Notes: a model not told the origin generated them from the sequence alone. 64,000 bases of DNA from Allobosea sp. TND4EK4 (GCF_900156025.1 NZ_FTMO01000001.1:620001-684000), one strand, 5' to 3'. Shown: positions 26,535-35,750, numbered from the stretch's first letter. A program made the numbers and translations.

Positions 26535-27470
26535 TCACGCCGGTGCGACCGCGCCCTTGCGCTCGACAATGAGGCCGTAGGCCTGCGGCTCGCGGTGCCT
26601 GGCAAAGTTGAAGGTCGAATTCTTGTAGCTTTTGCCGAGGTCCATGTCGCAGCGGGCAACGACGAGTTCGTCGCCTTCCGTCACGGCCTGGGCGACCACC
26701 TCGCCCGTGGGGGCGATGATGCAGGAGCCACCGATCTGATCGACGCCGGCCTCCAGACCCGCCTTGGCGACGCCGACGACCCAGGTCGCATTCTGATAGG
26801 CACCGGCCTGCATCACGAGCTGGTTGTGGAAATTGCCGAGCCGGTCATGGTCCGGCGCCGGCGGATTGTGCTTGGGGGTGTTGTAGCCCAGCACGATCAG
26901 TTCGACATCCTGCAAGCCCATCGCCCGATAGCTCTCCGGCCAGCGGCGATCGTTGCAGATCATCATGCCGATATTGGCATCCATCATGCGCCAGACCGGC
27001 CAGCCGAGATTGCCGGTCTCGAAATAGCGTTTCTCGAGATTCTGGAAGGGCGCATCCGGCCGGTGCTCGGGATGGCCCGGCAGATGGATCTTGCGGTACT
27101 TGCCGACGATGGCGCCGCTTTTGTCGACGAGGATCGCGGTGTTGAAGCGGCGCGTCCTGCCTTGCTCCTGGGCGAGCTCGCAGAAGCCCAGATGAAAGCC
27201 GATCCCGAGGCGCCGTGCTTCCTCGAACAGCGGCGCGGTCTCGTTCGAGGGCATCGCGCTTTCGAAATAGCCGTCGATCTCGGCCTCACCCTCCATCCAC
27301 CAATGCGGAAAGAAAGCGGTCAGCGCGGCTTCCGGATAGACGACCAGATCGGCGCCATGGCCCTTCGCCTCCCGCATCAACGCAACCATGCGGGCGACGG
27401 CGGAGGCGCGGCTTTCCTCGCGCTGGATGGGGCCGAGCTGGGCTGCGGCGATGGTCAGGATACGACTCAA
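26535..27470 (-). CDS. N-carbamoyl-D-amino acid hydrolase (nitrilase superfamily)
   Basis: Encodes 311 residues from TTG 27470, with GGAG 8 bases upstream. With this start the triad is E47 (VVYPEAAL), K127 (GKYRKIHLPGH) and C172 (MMICNDRRWPE), the same numbers as in the Agrobacterium D-carbamoylase, which is good evidence for the start; ATG 27497 is the alternative. Long matches to that enzyme include ICNDRRWPE, YNTPKHNPP and HREPQAYGLI. It converts N-carbamoyl-D-amino acids to D-amino acid, CO2 and ammonia. No D-hydantoinase gene is beside it, so the carbamoyl substrate may be taken up directly by the adjacent importer. Confidence 0.93.
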   Translation of the reverse strand: MSRILTIAAAQLGPIQREESRASAVARMVALMREAKGHGADLVVYPEAALTAFFPHWWMEGEAEIDGYFESAMPSNETAPLFEEARRLGIGFHLGFCELAQEQGRTRRFNTAILVDKSGAIVGKYRKIHLPGHPEHRPDAPFQNLEKRYFETGNLGWPVWRMMDANIGMMICNDRRWPESYRAMGLQDVELIVLGYNTPKHNPPAPDHDRLGNFHNQLVMQAGAYQNATWVVGVAKAGLEAGVDQIGGSCIIAPTGEVVAQAVTEGDELVVARCDMDLGKSYKNSTFNFARHREPQAYGLIVERKGAVAPA

Positions 27471-27606
27471 GTCGAAGGCTCCGCGAAGGGCGATCATGCT
27501 CCGGCAGGCTCGGAGCACGCGGCCATTGCGTCAAGCAGCGGCGATGGATGGCGAGGGTTGCTTTGCCGGCAGGACGGCCGCGCCCATCGGCGCGGCCGGT
27601 TACCCG

Positions 27607-28521
27607 TCAAAGCCTCTTTGCGATCCGGGGATCGAGCGAGTCTCGGAGACCGTCGCCGAGGAGGTTCACGGCGAGCACGGTGATGGAGAGGAAGATCGCC
27701 GGGAACAGGATGATGTGCGGCCTCACCTGCCAGAGCGCCCTGCCCTCCGCCATGATGTTGCCCCAGGAGGGGATCGAGGGCGGCACGCCCGCGCCGATGA
27801 AGGACAGGATCGCCTCGACGATCATGGCGCTGGCGCAGATATAGGTCGCCTGCACGCTCATCGGCGCGAAGGTGTTGGGCAGGATGTGGCGGAAGATGAT
27901 GCGCGGTACGCGCGCACCGTTTGCCACCGCCGCCTCGACATAAGGCTGCTCGCGCAGCGACAGCACGACGCCGCGCACCAGGCGCGCGACGCGCGGGATC
28001 TCGGCCACCGTGATGGCCAGGATGACGTTGCCGATCGAGCCGCGAGTCAGCGCCATCAGGGCGATGGCGAGCAGGATCGGCGGGATCGACATCATGCCGT
28101 CGATGATGCGCATGATGATGCCGTCCGACCAGCGCACGAAGCCGGCGACGAGGCCGATCGCAAGCCCCGCCACCGAGGCGAAGATCGCGACGGAAAAGCC
28201 GACGATCAGCGAGACGCGCGCCCCGTAGATCACGCGGGAATAGACGTCGCGGCCAAGCATGTCGGTGCCGAACCAGTAGAGCTCGGAGGGAACCCGGGTG
28301 CGCCGGGCCGGCGAGATCGCCGTCGGATCGACCGTGCCCAGCAGCGGTGCGACGATGGCGACCAGCGCCATCAGCACGAGCAGGCCGCCGCCGATGGCGA
28401 CGGAGGGGTGGCGGCGCAGATAGCGCCAGAATCGCGCGCTGCCGCCGAGGGTGGCGGGCTTGGCCGGCTCGGTGGCGGCAGGAAGCGAAGGTGCGGAGGC
28501 GGCGGGAGCTGACATGGTCAA
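27607..28521 (-). CDS. peptide-type ABC transporter permease, DppC-like (second system)
   Basis: Encodes 304 residues. The start is TTG 28521 (GAGGA 7 bases upstream) or ATG 28515; the TTG overlaps the stop of the DppB-like gene. OppC-type N-terminus, PSELYWFGTDMLGRDVYSRV loop, and EAA loop in AAVANGARVPRIIFRHILPN. The importer is distinct from the one at 16786-20271: the two DppC-like proteins share only family features. It ends 137 bases before the D-carbamoylase start. Confidence 0.92.
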   Translation of the reverse strand: MTMSAPAASAPSLPAATEPAKPATLGGSARFWRYLRRHPSVAIGGGLLVLMALVAIVAPLLGTVDPTAISPARRTRVPSELYWFGTDMLGRDVYSRVIYGARVSLIVGFSVAIFASVAGLAIGLVAGFVRWSDGIIMRIIDGMMSIPPILLAIALMALTRGSIGNVILAITVAEIPRVARLVRGVVLSLREQPYVEAAVANGARVPRIIFRHILPNTFAPMSVQATYICASAMIVEAILSFIGAGVPPSIPSWGNIMAEGRALWQVRPHIILFPAIFLSITVLAVNLLGDGLRDSLDPRIAKRL

Positions 28522-29459
28522 TACCGGATCCTCGGGTCGACGAGGGTGTAGGTCAGGTCGATCAGCAGGTTCACGAGCACGTAGACCAGGCTGAACATGA
28601 GGACGACGCCCTGGATGACGGGGTAGTCACGGCGCAGGATGGCGTCGACGGTGAGGCGGCCGAGGCCGGGAATGGCGAAGACGCTCTCGGTCACCACCGC
28701 CCCGCCGATGAGCAGCGCGATGCCGATGCCGATGATGGTGACGATGGGCACCGCCGCGTTCTTGAGGGAATGCAGGAAGAGCACGTCCTTCTGCGCCACA
28801 CCCTTGGCCTGGGCGGTGCGGACGTAATCCTGCTGCAGCACCTCGAGCATGGTGGCGCGGGTGATGCGCGCAATGAGGGCGATATAGACCAGCCCCAGCG
28901 TGATGGCCGGCAGGATCAGGTTCCTGAACCAGGGCCAGAGCCCGTTCGAGATCGGCGTATAGCCCTGCACCGGCAGCCATTCGAGCTTGAGCGCGAAGAC
29001 CCAGGCGAGCAGGTAGCCGACGACGAAGACCGGCACGGAAAAGCCGAAGACGGCGAAGGCCATCGCGCTCTTGTCGATCCAGCTCCCCGCCTTCCAGGCG
29101 GCGATCACGCCCATCGGCACCGCGATCACCACCGCGAAGATCAAGGTCAGGATCATCAACGAAAGCGTCGGCTCGATGCGCTGGCGGATCAACTCGGTCA
29201 CCGGCAGGTTGGTGAAGATCGAGGTGCCCAGATCCCCCTGCACGACGCGCCAGGTCCACTCGCCGAAGCGCACCAGATAGGGCCGGTCCAAGCCGAGGCT
29301 GGCGCGGATGCGCTCGACATCGGCCGGCGAGGCCTGGTCGCCGGCGATGATCGCGGCCGGGTCCCCCGGCGCCACATACAACAGCGAGAACACGAACAGC
29401 GCAACGAAGGCCATCACCGGGATGGTTGTGACGATGCGCCTGACGACGAATGCAAGCAT
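28518..29459 (-). CDS. peptide-type ABC transporter permease, DppB-like (second system)
   Basis: Encodes 313 residues from ATG 29459, giving the usual start MLAFVVRRIVTTIPVM; a longer frame to 29507 adds residues without family match. It has the loop YVAPGDPAAIIAGDQAS and the EAA segment TAQAKGVAQKDVLFLHSLKNA. Overlaps the DppC-like gene. As in the first system, no ATPase gene follows. Confidence 0.93.
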   Translation of the reverse strand: MLAFVVRRIVTTIPVMAFVALFVFSLLYVAPGDPAAIIAGDQASPADVERIRASLGLDRPYLVRFGEWTWRVVQGDLGTSIFTNLPVTELIRQRIEPTLSLMILTLIFAVVIAVPMGVIAAWKAGSWIDKSAMAFAVFGFSVPVFVVGYLLAWVFALKLEWLPVQGYTPISNGLWPWFRNLILPAITLGLVYIALIARITRATMLEVLQQDYVRTAQAKGVAQKDVLFLHSLKNAAVPIVTIIGIGIALLIGGAVVTESVFAIPGLGRLTVDAILRRDYPVIQGVVLMFSLVYVLVNLLIDLTYTLVDPRIRY

Positions 29460-29551
29460 GGGCGGGCAGACCTCTCTGAAATTAGCAACCGCGGTCCGTC
29501 GTCGCACGGGCCGCGGTCTGTGCAGGATGGTGGAACCGTCGCGGCTCCGCG

Positions 29552-29577
29552 CCGGGAGCGGGCTTGCCCGCTCCCGG
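29552..29577 (-). other. intercistronic stem-loop between binding-protein and permease genes
   Basis: A perfect 11-bp inverted repeat CCGGGAGCGGG / CCCGCTCCCGG with loop CTTG, 9 bases past the stop of the binding-protein gene. No T run follows on the minus strand, so it more likely protects the upstream message from decay or attenuates read-through than terminates fully. Confidence 0.7.
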
Positions 29578-29585
29578 AGAAGGCG

Positions 29586-31181
29586 TCACGCCTTGGAGAC
29601 GTCCCAGAAGAAGGGCAGCGGTCCGCTGACCACACCAGAGACGTTTTTGCGCCAGGCCTGGTAGCTCAGATAGAAACCGGTCGGCGCATAGACCACGTTC
29701 TCGACGGCCGCCTGGTTAAGCCGGCCGATCGCAGCCTTCTCCTCTGCCAGGTCCTTGGCCTTGAACCAGTTCGTCACCTCGGTCTCGACCGCCGGCACGT
29801 TCGGCCAGCCGAACCAGGCCTTGTCGCCATTGGCGCGGATCGCCGTGTAGGAGGCGGGATTCACGCAGTCTGCACCGGCGTGCCAGGTGTGGAACATGCT
29901 CCAACCGCCCTGGTCGGGCGGGGTCTTCTGGGCGCGGCGGGCGCCGACGGTGCCCCAGTCGGTCGCCACGAAGTCGACCTTCATCCCTATGCTCTTGAGC
30001 AGTTCGGCCGTGACGTCGCCCATCGACTTGGTCGCCGCCATGTCCTGCGCCACGATGCAGACCACCGGCTCGCCCTTGTAGCCCGACTCTGCCAGCAGCT
30101 TCTTGGCCTCGGCCACATTGCGCTTCTTCAGCATGTCGCCACCCTGCTCGGTATAGAGCGGGGTGCCGGGCGTGAAGAAGCCGGGCAGCGCCTTCCAGAG
30201 CTTGTCGTCGTCGCCGACGACGGCGCGCATGTAATCTTCCTGGTTCAGCGCTGTCAGCACCGCCTGCCGCACCTTCGGATTGTTGAAGGGCGGGAAGAGG
30301 TGGTTCATGCGGAAGGCGCCGATATTGCCCAGCGGGTCGCCGATGTCGACGTTGATGTCCTTGTGGTTGCGCAGCGTGGGCACCAGATCCGCGAGCGGGG
30401 TCTCCCACCAGTCGACCTCGCCGCTCTGGAGCGCGGCGGCGGCGGTCGCCGCGTCCGGAATGATGACCCATTCGATGCGATCCACGAGGATGTTCTTGCC
30501 GCCGGCGAGCCAGTCCGCCTTCTCGCTGCGGGGCTTGTAGTCGGCGAATTTCTCGAAGACCGCCTTGGCGCCCGGGACCCAGTCGCTCTTCAGGAACTTC
30601 ATCGGGCCGGAGCCGATATATTCCGTGATCTGCGTGAAGGGGTCGGTCTTGGCGATCCGCTCCGGCATGATGAAGGTGCAGGGCGAGTTGTTCTTCGCCA
30701 GCGCCAGCAGCATCTTCGGATAGGGCTCCTTGAGCACCCACTTCCAGGTCCGTTCGTCCACGGGCGACAATTCGACCTGGATGGCGCGCAGCATCAGACC
30801 CATCGGGTCGCGCGCCGACCAACGCACCAGGCTCGCGACCACGTCCTTGGACGTGACCGGGGAGCCGTCATGGAATTTCAGGCCGGAGCGCAGCTTGAAG
30901 GTCCAGGTCAGGCCGTCGGAGGAAACCTCCTCGCTCTCGACCATCTGGCGCTGCGGCTGGAACTTGGAGTCGACGCCGTAGAGCGTATCCCAGACGAGGG
31001 CCGCGGCATTGCGGACCACATACTGCGTGCCCCAGATCGGGTCGAAATTGGCAAGGTTGGCCTGAGGCACGAAGCGCAGGGTCTTGCCGGCCGACTGAGC
31101 CAGGGCCGGCATCGCCAGCCCGCCGGATGCGGCAGCCAGGCCCGCACCGGTCGCGGATTTGAGAAAAGTCCTGCGATCCAT
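29586..31181 (-). CDS. ABC transporter substrate-binding protein, family 5, Tat-exported
   Basis: Encodes 531 residues. Two ATG codons are adjacent; the second (31181) has GGGGAG at better spacing. The signal has a twin-arginine motif (DRRTFLKS), a weakly hydrophobic core and cleavage after MPALA, so it is exported folded by Tat. The mature part is a DppA/OppA-type fold with WTFKLRSGLKFHDGSPVTSKD. It is the receptor of the importer formed with the permeases at 28518 and 27607. Given its neighbours, N-carbamoyl or N-acyl amino acids are plausible ligands, which is inference. Confidence 0.92.
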   Translation of the reverse strand: MDRRTFLKSATGAGLAAASGGLAMPALAQSAGKTLRFVPQANLANFDPIWGTQYVVRNAAALVWDTLYGVDSKFQPQRQMVESEEVSSDGLTWTFKLRSGLKFHDGSPVTSKDVVASLVRWSARDPMGLMLRAIQVELSPVDERTWKWVLKEPYPKMLLALAKNNSPCTFIMPERIAKTDPFTQITEYIGSGPMKFLKSDWVPGAKAVFEKFADYKPRSEKADWLAGGKNILVDRIEWVIIPDAATAAAALQSGEVDWWETPLADLVPTLRNHKDINVDIGDPLGNIGAFRMNHLFPPFNNPKVRQAVLTALNQEDYMRAVVGDDDKLWKALPGFFTPGTPLYTEQGGDMLKKRNVAEAKKLLAESGYKGEPVVCIVAQDMAATKSMGDVTAELLKSIGMKVDFVATDWGTVGARRAQKTPPDQGGWSMFHTWHAGADCVNPASYTAIRANGDKAWFGWPNVPAVETEVTNWFKAKDLAEEKAAIGRLNQAAVENVVYAPTGFYLSYQAWRKNVSGVVSGPLPFFWDVSKA

Positions 31182-31310
31182 CATTCACTCCCCTGAAGCG
31201 GCAGCCTCTAGCCGGGCGGCCTTGGCGCGAGTTTGGGCAGAAAATTACTCGCTGACAACACGCCAAAGCAGCCCGTCAGGCCCGCCTCGGCATCTGCACG
31301 GTTCATGCCA

Positions 31311-31341
31311 AAAGGAAAAAGGCGCCCGAATCCGGCGCCTT
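31311..31341 (-). terminator. rho-independent terminator after the amidase gene
   Basis: Read on the minus strand: AAGGCGCC, loop GGATTCG-like, GGCGCC, then TTTTTCCTTTT. It lies 46 bases past the amidase stop and before the binding-protein gene, so the amidase pair and the importer group may have separate transcripts. Confidence 0.8.
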
Positions 31342-31386
31342 ACCTGTTCTGCCCCCCGGGAAGGAGGAAGCTTAAAAAAACAGGGG

Positions 31387-32799
31387 TTAAACCGATTTGA
31401 CCGGCACATCGACCCGCGCGAAGGGGCGCGCCTGTTCAAGCGCGGCAGCCGCCCTCAGGACGAGGGCATCCTTGCCGAAGGCCCCGACGATCTGAAGCCC
31501 CGCCGGTAGACCGGCAGCGGTCAAGCCACAGGGGACCGAGACGGCCGGCTGCTGGGTGATATTGAAGGGATAGGTGAACGGCGTCCAGCGCGTCCAATCC
31601 TCGCCATAGCCGCCATCCGCCGGGGTGTTGCGGCCGACGGCAAAGGCGGGCAGCGGCAAGGTCGGTGTCAGCAGAAGATCGTACCGGGCGTGGAAGCGTG
31701 CCATCTGGAGCGCCAACGCGTTGCGCTGGTTGAGCAGTGCCTCGACATAGGCCGATGCAGGGATGCGTTCGCCCAATTCCGCGACGGCGACGAGGCCCGC
31801 ATCCATGCGGTCGCGGGCCTGCGCATCGACCCCGCGCAGGGCCAATGCGGCACCCGCTGCCCACAAAGTGGTCAGAGTCTCGATGGGATCGGCAAGACCA
31901 GGCTCCGCCTCTTCGACGATAGCGCCCAATTCGGTGAAGGCACCGGCAGCGGCGCGGGTCAGCGCGGCGATCTCGGGGTCGACCGGCACGTCGAGGCCGA
32001 GTTGCGGCGACCAAGCGACGCGCAGGCCTCGCACCCCGCCCTTCAGCCCGTCGACGTAATCCGGCGGCCGGTTCGTCATCGCCGTCATGTCGCGCTCGTC
32101 GGGCTGGCCGATCACTTTCATGGCGAGCGCGGTATCGGTGACCGTGCGGGTCAGCGGTCCGAGATGGGCGAGAAAGCCCATCGTCGAGATCGGCCAGGCC
32201 GGCACGCGGCCATAGCTGGGTTTCAAGCCGACGACGCCGGTGAAGGCCGCAGGAATGCGCACCGACCCTGCCCCGTCCGTCCCGATATGGATGCAGCCGA
32301 GATTGAGCGCGGCGCAGGCGGCGGCACCGGAGGAGGAGCCTCCCGGCCCGGTGCCTGTATTCCACGGATTGCGGGTGATGCCCGAAAGCGGCGAGTCGCC
32401 GACGCCCTTCCAGCCATATTCCGGCATCGTCGTCTTGCCGAGGAAGACCGCGCCGGCCTCGCGCAGCCGGGCCGCCGCGGGGCCATCCTCGGGCGACGGC
32501 GCGTCGGAGGCCAGCGCCGAGCCGCGCCGCATCGGCCAGCCGGCCACCGCGATGTTGTCCTTGATCGTGACCGGCACGCCGTCCAGCGGCCCGAGCGGAT
32601 CGCCCTTCAGCCAGCGCGCCTGCGAGGCCTCGGCCATGGCCAGCGCGACGCTGTCGTCGCGGACGACGAAGGCGTTGATGTCGGGCTCGAAGCGCTCGAT
32701 CCGAGCCAGCGCATCCTTGGCGACCTCGACGGGCGAGAGTTCGCGGCTGGCATAAAGCGGGCCGAGCTCGGCAGCGGAAAGGGAGGCGATCGTGGTCAT
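31387..32799 (-). CDS. amidase, amidase-signature family
   Basis: Encodes 470 residues from ATG 32799 (GAGGA 7 bases upstream). The Ser-cisSer-Lys triad is visible: K80 in GVPVTIKDN, the cis-Ser in GPGGSSSGAAAC (about 155-157) and S179 in TDGAGSVRIPAAF. Related to GatA-like and AtzF-like amidases, but the stand-alone context argues against GatA. It hydrolyses a C-N amide or ureido bond in the cytoplasm. It lies 11 bases after the M20 carbamoylase gene and they probably form one unit. Substrate unknown; a carbamoyl or acyl amino acid amide would fit. Confidence 0.9.
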   Translation of the reverse strand: MTTIASLSAAELGPLYASRELSPVEVAKDALARIERFEPDINAFVVRDDSVALAMAEASQARWLKGDPLGPLDGVPVTIKDNIAVAGWPMRRGSALASDAPSPEDGPAAARLREAGAVFLGKTTMPEYGWKGVGDSPLSGITRNPWNTGTGPGGSSSGAAACAALNLGCIHIGTDGAGSVRIPAAFTGVVGLKPSYGRVPAWPISTMGFLAHLGPLTRTVTDTALAMKVIGQPDERDMTAMTNRPPDYVDGLKGGVRGLRVAWSPQLGLDVPVDPEIAALTRAAAGAFTELGAIVEEAEPGLADPIETLTTLWAAGAALALRGVDAQARDRMDAGLVAVAELGERIPASAYVEALLNQRNALALQMARFHARYDLLLTPTLPLPAFAVGRNTPADGGYGEDWTRWTPFTYPFNITQQPAVSVPCGLTAAGLPAGLQIVGAFGKDALVLRAAAALEQARPFARVDVPVKSV

Positions 32800-32810
32800 T
32801 CTGTTCGTCC

Positions 32811-34040
32811 TCAGGCGTTGGCAACGCGCCAAGCGGTGCTCAGCAGAACATTGGCGCCCGCGACGATATCCTGGTCGGTGCTGAACTCGGCCGGGTTGTG
32901 CGAGAGCCCGCCGATGGAGGGGATGAAGATCATCGCGGTCGGGCAGAGACGCGACATCATCTGCGCGTCATGCCCGGCGCCGGAGATCATCCGCCGGACG
33001 GGAAGGCCGAACTCGGCGGCGCTGCGCTCGACCTCGGCGATCAGCTCTTCTGCGAACGGCGTGGCGGGGAAGCGCGCCAGGTCGCGGAACGCGATCTCGA
33101 TGCCGTCGCGCTGCGACAGCTCGGCGCAGAAGCTGCGCACCGCCGCCTCGGCCTGCGCCAGCGACGCATCGTCCGGATTGCGCAGGTCGAGCGTCATCGT
33201 CACCGTCTCCGGCACCACGTTGACGTTGGCCGGTTGCACCCGGATCACGCCGACATTGGCGAGCTGGTGCGGGATCGTCTTCGTCAGCTCATGGGCGAAG
33301 ATGTTGATCCGCGCCGCCGCCAGCCCCGGATCCTTGCGATAGGCCATCGGGGTCGTGCCGGCATGGCTCGGCCGCCCCTTCAGCGTCAGCTCCAGCCAGC
33401 AGATCGCCTGGATGCCGGTGACGGCTCCGATGCCGCCGCCTTCGTTCTCGAGGATCGGACCCTGTTCGATATGACATTCGAGATAGGCATGCGCCGGGAG
33501 GAAGCCCGGTCTTTCCGCCCCCTCATAGCCGATGCGCCGGAGCTCGCCGCCGAGGCCGACGCCTTCGGAATCCACCTCCGCATGCGCCGCCGCGACCGAC
33601 ATGCCTCCGGCCCAGACATAGGAGCCGAGCATGTCGGGATGAAAGCGCGCGCCCTCCTCGTTGGTGAAGGCGATGACCGCCATGTCGCGTTTGGGCGTGA
33701 GGCCGGCATCGCGCAGCGCCGCCAGCACCTCGACGCCGGCGACGACGCCGAGCGCGCCATCGAAGCGGCCACCCGTGCCCACCGTGTCGATATGCGAGCC
33801 CATGATGACGGCAGGTCCATCCTCCTGTCCCTTCAGGATACCGACGATGTTGCCGATGGCATCGATGCGGACATCGAGCCCGAGGCCTTCGAGCTGTCCG
33901 ACGAGCCAGTCGCGGCCCTGCCTGTCCTCGTCCGTCAAGGCGAGCCGCCGGCAGCCGCCCTCCGGTGTCGCACCGATGTGCGCGAGTTCCGCCAGCCGTG
34001 AGACCAGACGCCCCTCCTCGATCCGCAGATTGGTGCTCAT
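32811..34040 (-). CDS. M20 family Zn hydrolase, N-carbamoyl-L-amino acid hydrolase/allantoate amidohydrolase type
   Basis: A 409-residue member of the M20 carbamoylase branch. Metal ligands H83 (GSHIDTV), D94 (GRFDGALGV) and E128/E129 (TNEEGARF), plus the dimerisation domain with LKGRPSHAGTTPMAYRKDP. Members hydrolyse N-carbamoyl-L-amino acids, allantoate or ureidoglycolate. First gene of the minus-strand cluster; the 131 bases between it and the MATE gene on the other strand must hold the promoters. The presence of an L-type carbamoylase with the D-type enzyme of 26535-27470 in the same cluster is notable. Confidence 0.92.
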   Translation of the reverse strand: MSTNLRIEEGRLVSRLAELAHIGATPEGGCRRLALTDEDRQGRDWLVGQLEGLGLDVRIDAIGNIVGILKGQEDGPAVIMGSHIDTVGTGGRFDGALGVVAGVEVLAALRDAGLTPKRDMAVIAFTNEEGARFHPDMLGSYVWAGGMSVAAAHAEVDSEGVGLGGELRRIGYEGAERPGFLPAHAYLECHIEQGPILENEGGGIGAVTGIQAICWLELTLKGRPSHAGTTPMAYRKDPGLAAARINIFAHELTKTIPHQLANVGVIRVQPANVNVVPETVTMTLDLRNPDDASLAQAEAAVRSFCAELSQRDGIEIAFRDLARFPATPFAEELIAEVERSAAEFGLPVRRMISGAGHDAQMMSRLCPTAMIFIPSIGGLSHNPAEFSTDQDIVAGANVLLSTAWRVANA

Positions 34041-34171
34041 CGGTCATGCCTCCTTCGATCCGCGAGGCAAGATGCAGGCCGCTCCGCGCCTTGTCGACCC
34101 GCCCGGCGCGCATCCGCCCCCTCATACGGCGACTGTCGCACCCCCCGGTTAGCGGCTAGAAGCGGCACCCC

Positions 34172-35578
34172 ATGTCGACGGACCCCGCACGAACCGCCCC
34201 CCGCCCCTGGCTTGCCGAGGCCAGCGCCATGCTGACGCTGGGCTGGCCGATGGTGCTGACCAATGTCGCGCAGACCGCGATGACAGCGACGGACGTCGTG
34301 ATGATGGGCCATCTCGGCCCGGATTCGCTGGCCGCCGGCGCGCTCGGCAGCAACCTCTACATGGCCTTCCTGATCTTCGGCATCGGCGTGATGGCCGCCG
34401 TCTCGCCGATGACCGCAATCGAGCTTGGCCGCAACCGACATGCCGTGCGCGACGTGCGTCGCACCGTGCGGCAGGGTTTCTGGGCCGCGGCGACGATGGC
34501 CGTGCCGATGTGGCTGGCGCTCTGGCAGGCGGAGGCGATCCTCACCGCGATGGGGCAGGATCAGGCGCTGGCGAAAGCCGCAGCGTCCTATCTGCACACC
34601 CTGCAATGGGGGCTGTTTCCCTTCTTCCTTTATCTCGGGTTGCGCGGCTTCGTCGCCTCGCTGCAGCGGCCGGGCTGGGCGCTGGTGGTCGTGCTCTTTG
34701 CCGTACCGTTCAACGCCTTTGCCAATTGGTGCCTGATGTTCGGCAATCTCGGCTTCCCGGCGCTCGGCCTGCAGGGGTCGGGGCTGGCAACGGCATCGGC
34801 CTCGCTGCTGATGTTCATCGGCCTGGCCCTCGTCGTCTCGTTCGATCGCCGCTTCCGCCGCTATCACCTGCTCGGCCGGTTCTGGGTGCCGGACTGGCAG
34901 CGCTACCGCGCCTATTGGCGGATCGGCCTGCCGATCGGCGTCACGGTGGCCTTCGAGGTGATCGTGTTCAACGGCGCCGCCTTCCTGATGGGGTTGCTGG
35001 GCGCGACGCAGCTGGCCGCCCATGCGATCGCGATCCAGATCGCCTCGCTGACCTTCATGGTGCCGCTCGGCATCGGTCAGGCCGGGACGGTCCGGGTCGG
35101 TCGCGCCTTCGGTGCCGGCGACCGGGACGGCGTGCGGCGGGCCGGCGCGGTCGCCCTCACCCTCGCGCTCGGCTTCATGGCCTGCACCGCCCTGCTGATG
35201 CTGCTGGCTCCCGGGCTGCTCGTCTCCCCGTTCCTCGACCCGTCGCGCCCCGGTTCGGCAGAGGTCATGAACCTCGCCATGACCTTTCTGCTTTACGCGG
35301 CGATCTTCCAGCTCGCTGACGGCGCGCAGGTCGTCGGGTCCTCGATCCTGCGTGGCCTCGGCGACACGCGCGTGCCGATGATCTTCGCCGGACTCGGCTA
35401 TTGGGTCATCGGCCTGCCGCTCTCTGCCGCGCTGGGCTTCCTGACGCCGCTTGGCGGGCGAGGAATCTGGATCGGCCTGGCCGTGGCACTGGCCATCGTC
35501 TCGGTGCTGATGCTCGGGCGATGGTTCGCACGCGAGCGGCTGGGGCTGATGGCCCGCATGCGGGCCGAGGCGATCTAG
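34172..35578 (+). CDS. MATE family efflux transporter, NorM-like
   Basis: A 468-residue membrane protein with 12 predicted helices in two similar halves, the MATE layout. N-half features: GWPMVLTNVAQTAMTATDVVMMGHLG; C-half: IASLTFMVPLGIGQAGTVRVGRAFG. Such pumps export drugs and metabolites using a Na+ or H+ gradient. Divergent from the carbamoylase gene. The ribosome site is weak (AGAAGCGG). A small hairpin (35592-35607) follows the stop. Confidence 0.92.
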   Translation: MSTDPARTAPRPWLAEASAMLTLGWPMVLTNVAQTAMTATDVVMMGHLGPDSLAAGALGSNLYMAFLIFGIGVMAAVSPMTAIELGRNRHAVRDVRRTVRQGFWAAATMAVPMWLALWQAEAILTAMGQDQALAKAAASYLHTLQWGLFPFFLYLGLRGFVASLQRPGWALVVVLFAVPFNAFANWCLMFGNLGFPALGLQGSGLATASASLLMFIGLALVVSFDRRFRRYHLLGRFWVPDWQRYRAYWRIGLPIGVTVAFEVIVFNGAAFLMGLLGATQLAAHAIAIQIASLTFMVPLGIGQAGTVRVGRAFGAGDRDGVRRAGAVALTLALGFMACTALLMLLAPGLLVSPFLDPSRPGSAEVMNLAMTFLLYAAIFQLADGAQVVGSSILRGLGDTRVPMIFAGLGYWVIGLPLSAALGFLTPLGGRGIWIGLAVALAIVSVLMLGRWFARERLGLMARMRAEAI

Positions 35579-35591
35579 CAGCAGCCAGATC

Positions 35592-35607
35592 GTTGCCTCA
35601 AGGCAAC
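35592..35607 (+). other. small hairpin after the MATE gene
   Basis: GTTGCC-TCAA-GGCAAC, 14 bases past the stop codon. There is no T run, so it is a weak terminator candidate only. Confidence 0.35.
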
Positions 35608-35750
35608 ACTGCGGCCCGGCCATGTTTCCGCCACATGAAATCCACCCCTCGGCCACCTCGACCACCTTGAAACGCATGGCGCAGGGGCGCAGGGAACCGC
35701 GGCCTCGCATTCCCGTTGGTCACCGCCCGCATTTGAACAGAGTCTTTTTC

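Noticed and set aside
28347-31196. 949-residue plus-strand open frame opposite the second importer
   Set aside because: Antisense shadow rich in His/Arg/Asp/Gly; all of it lies over conserved importer genes.
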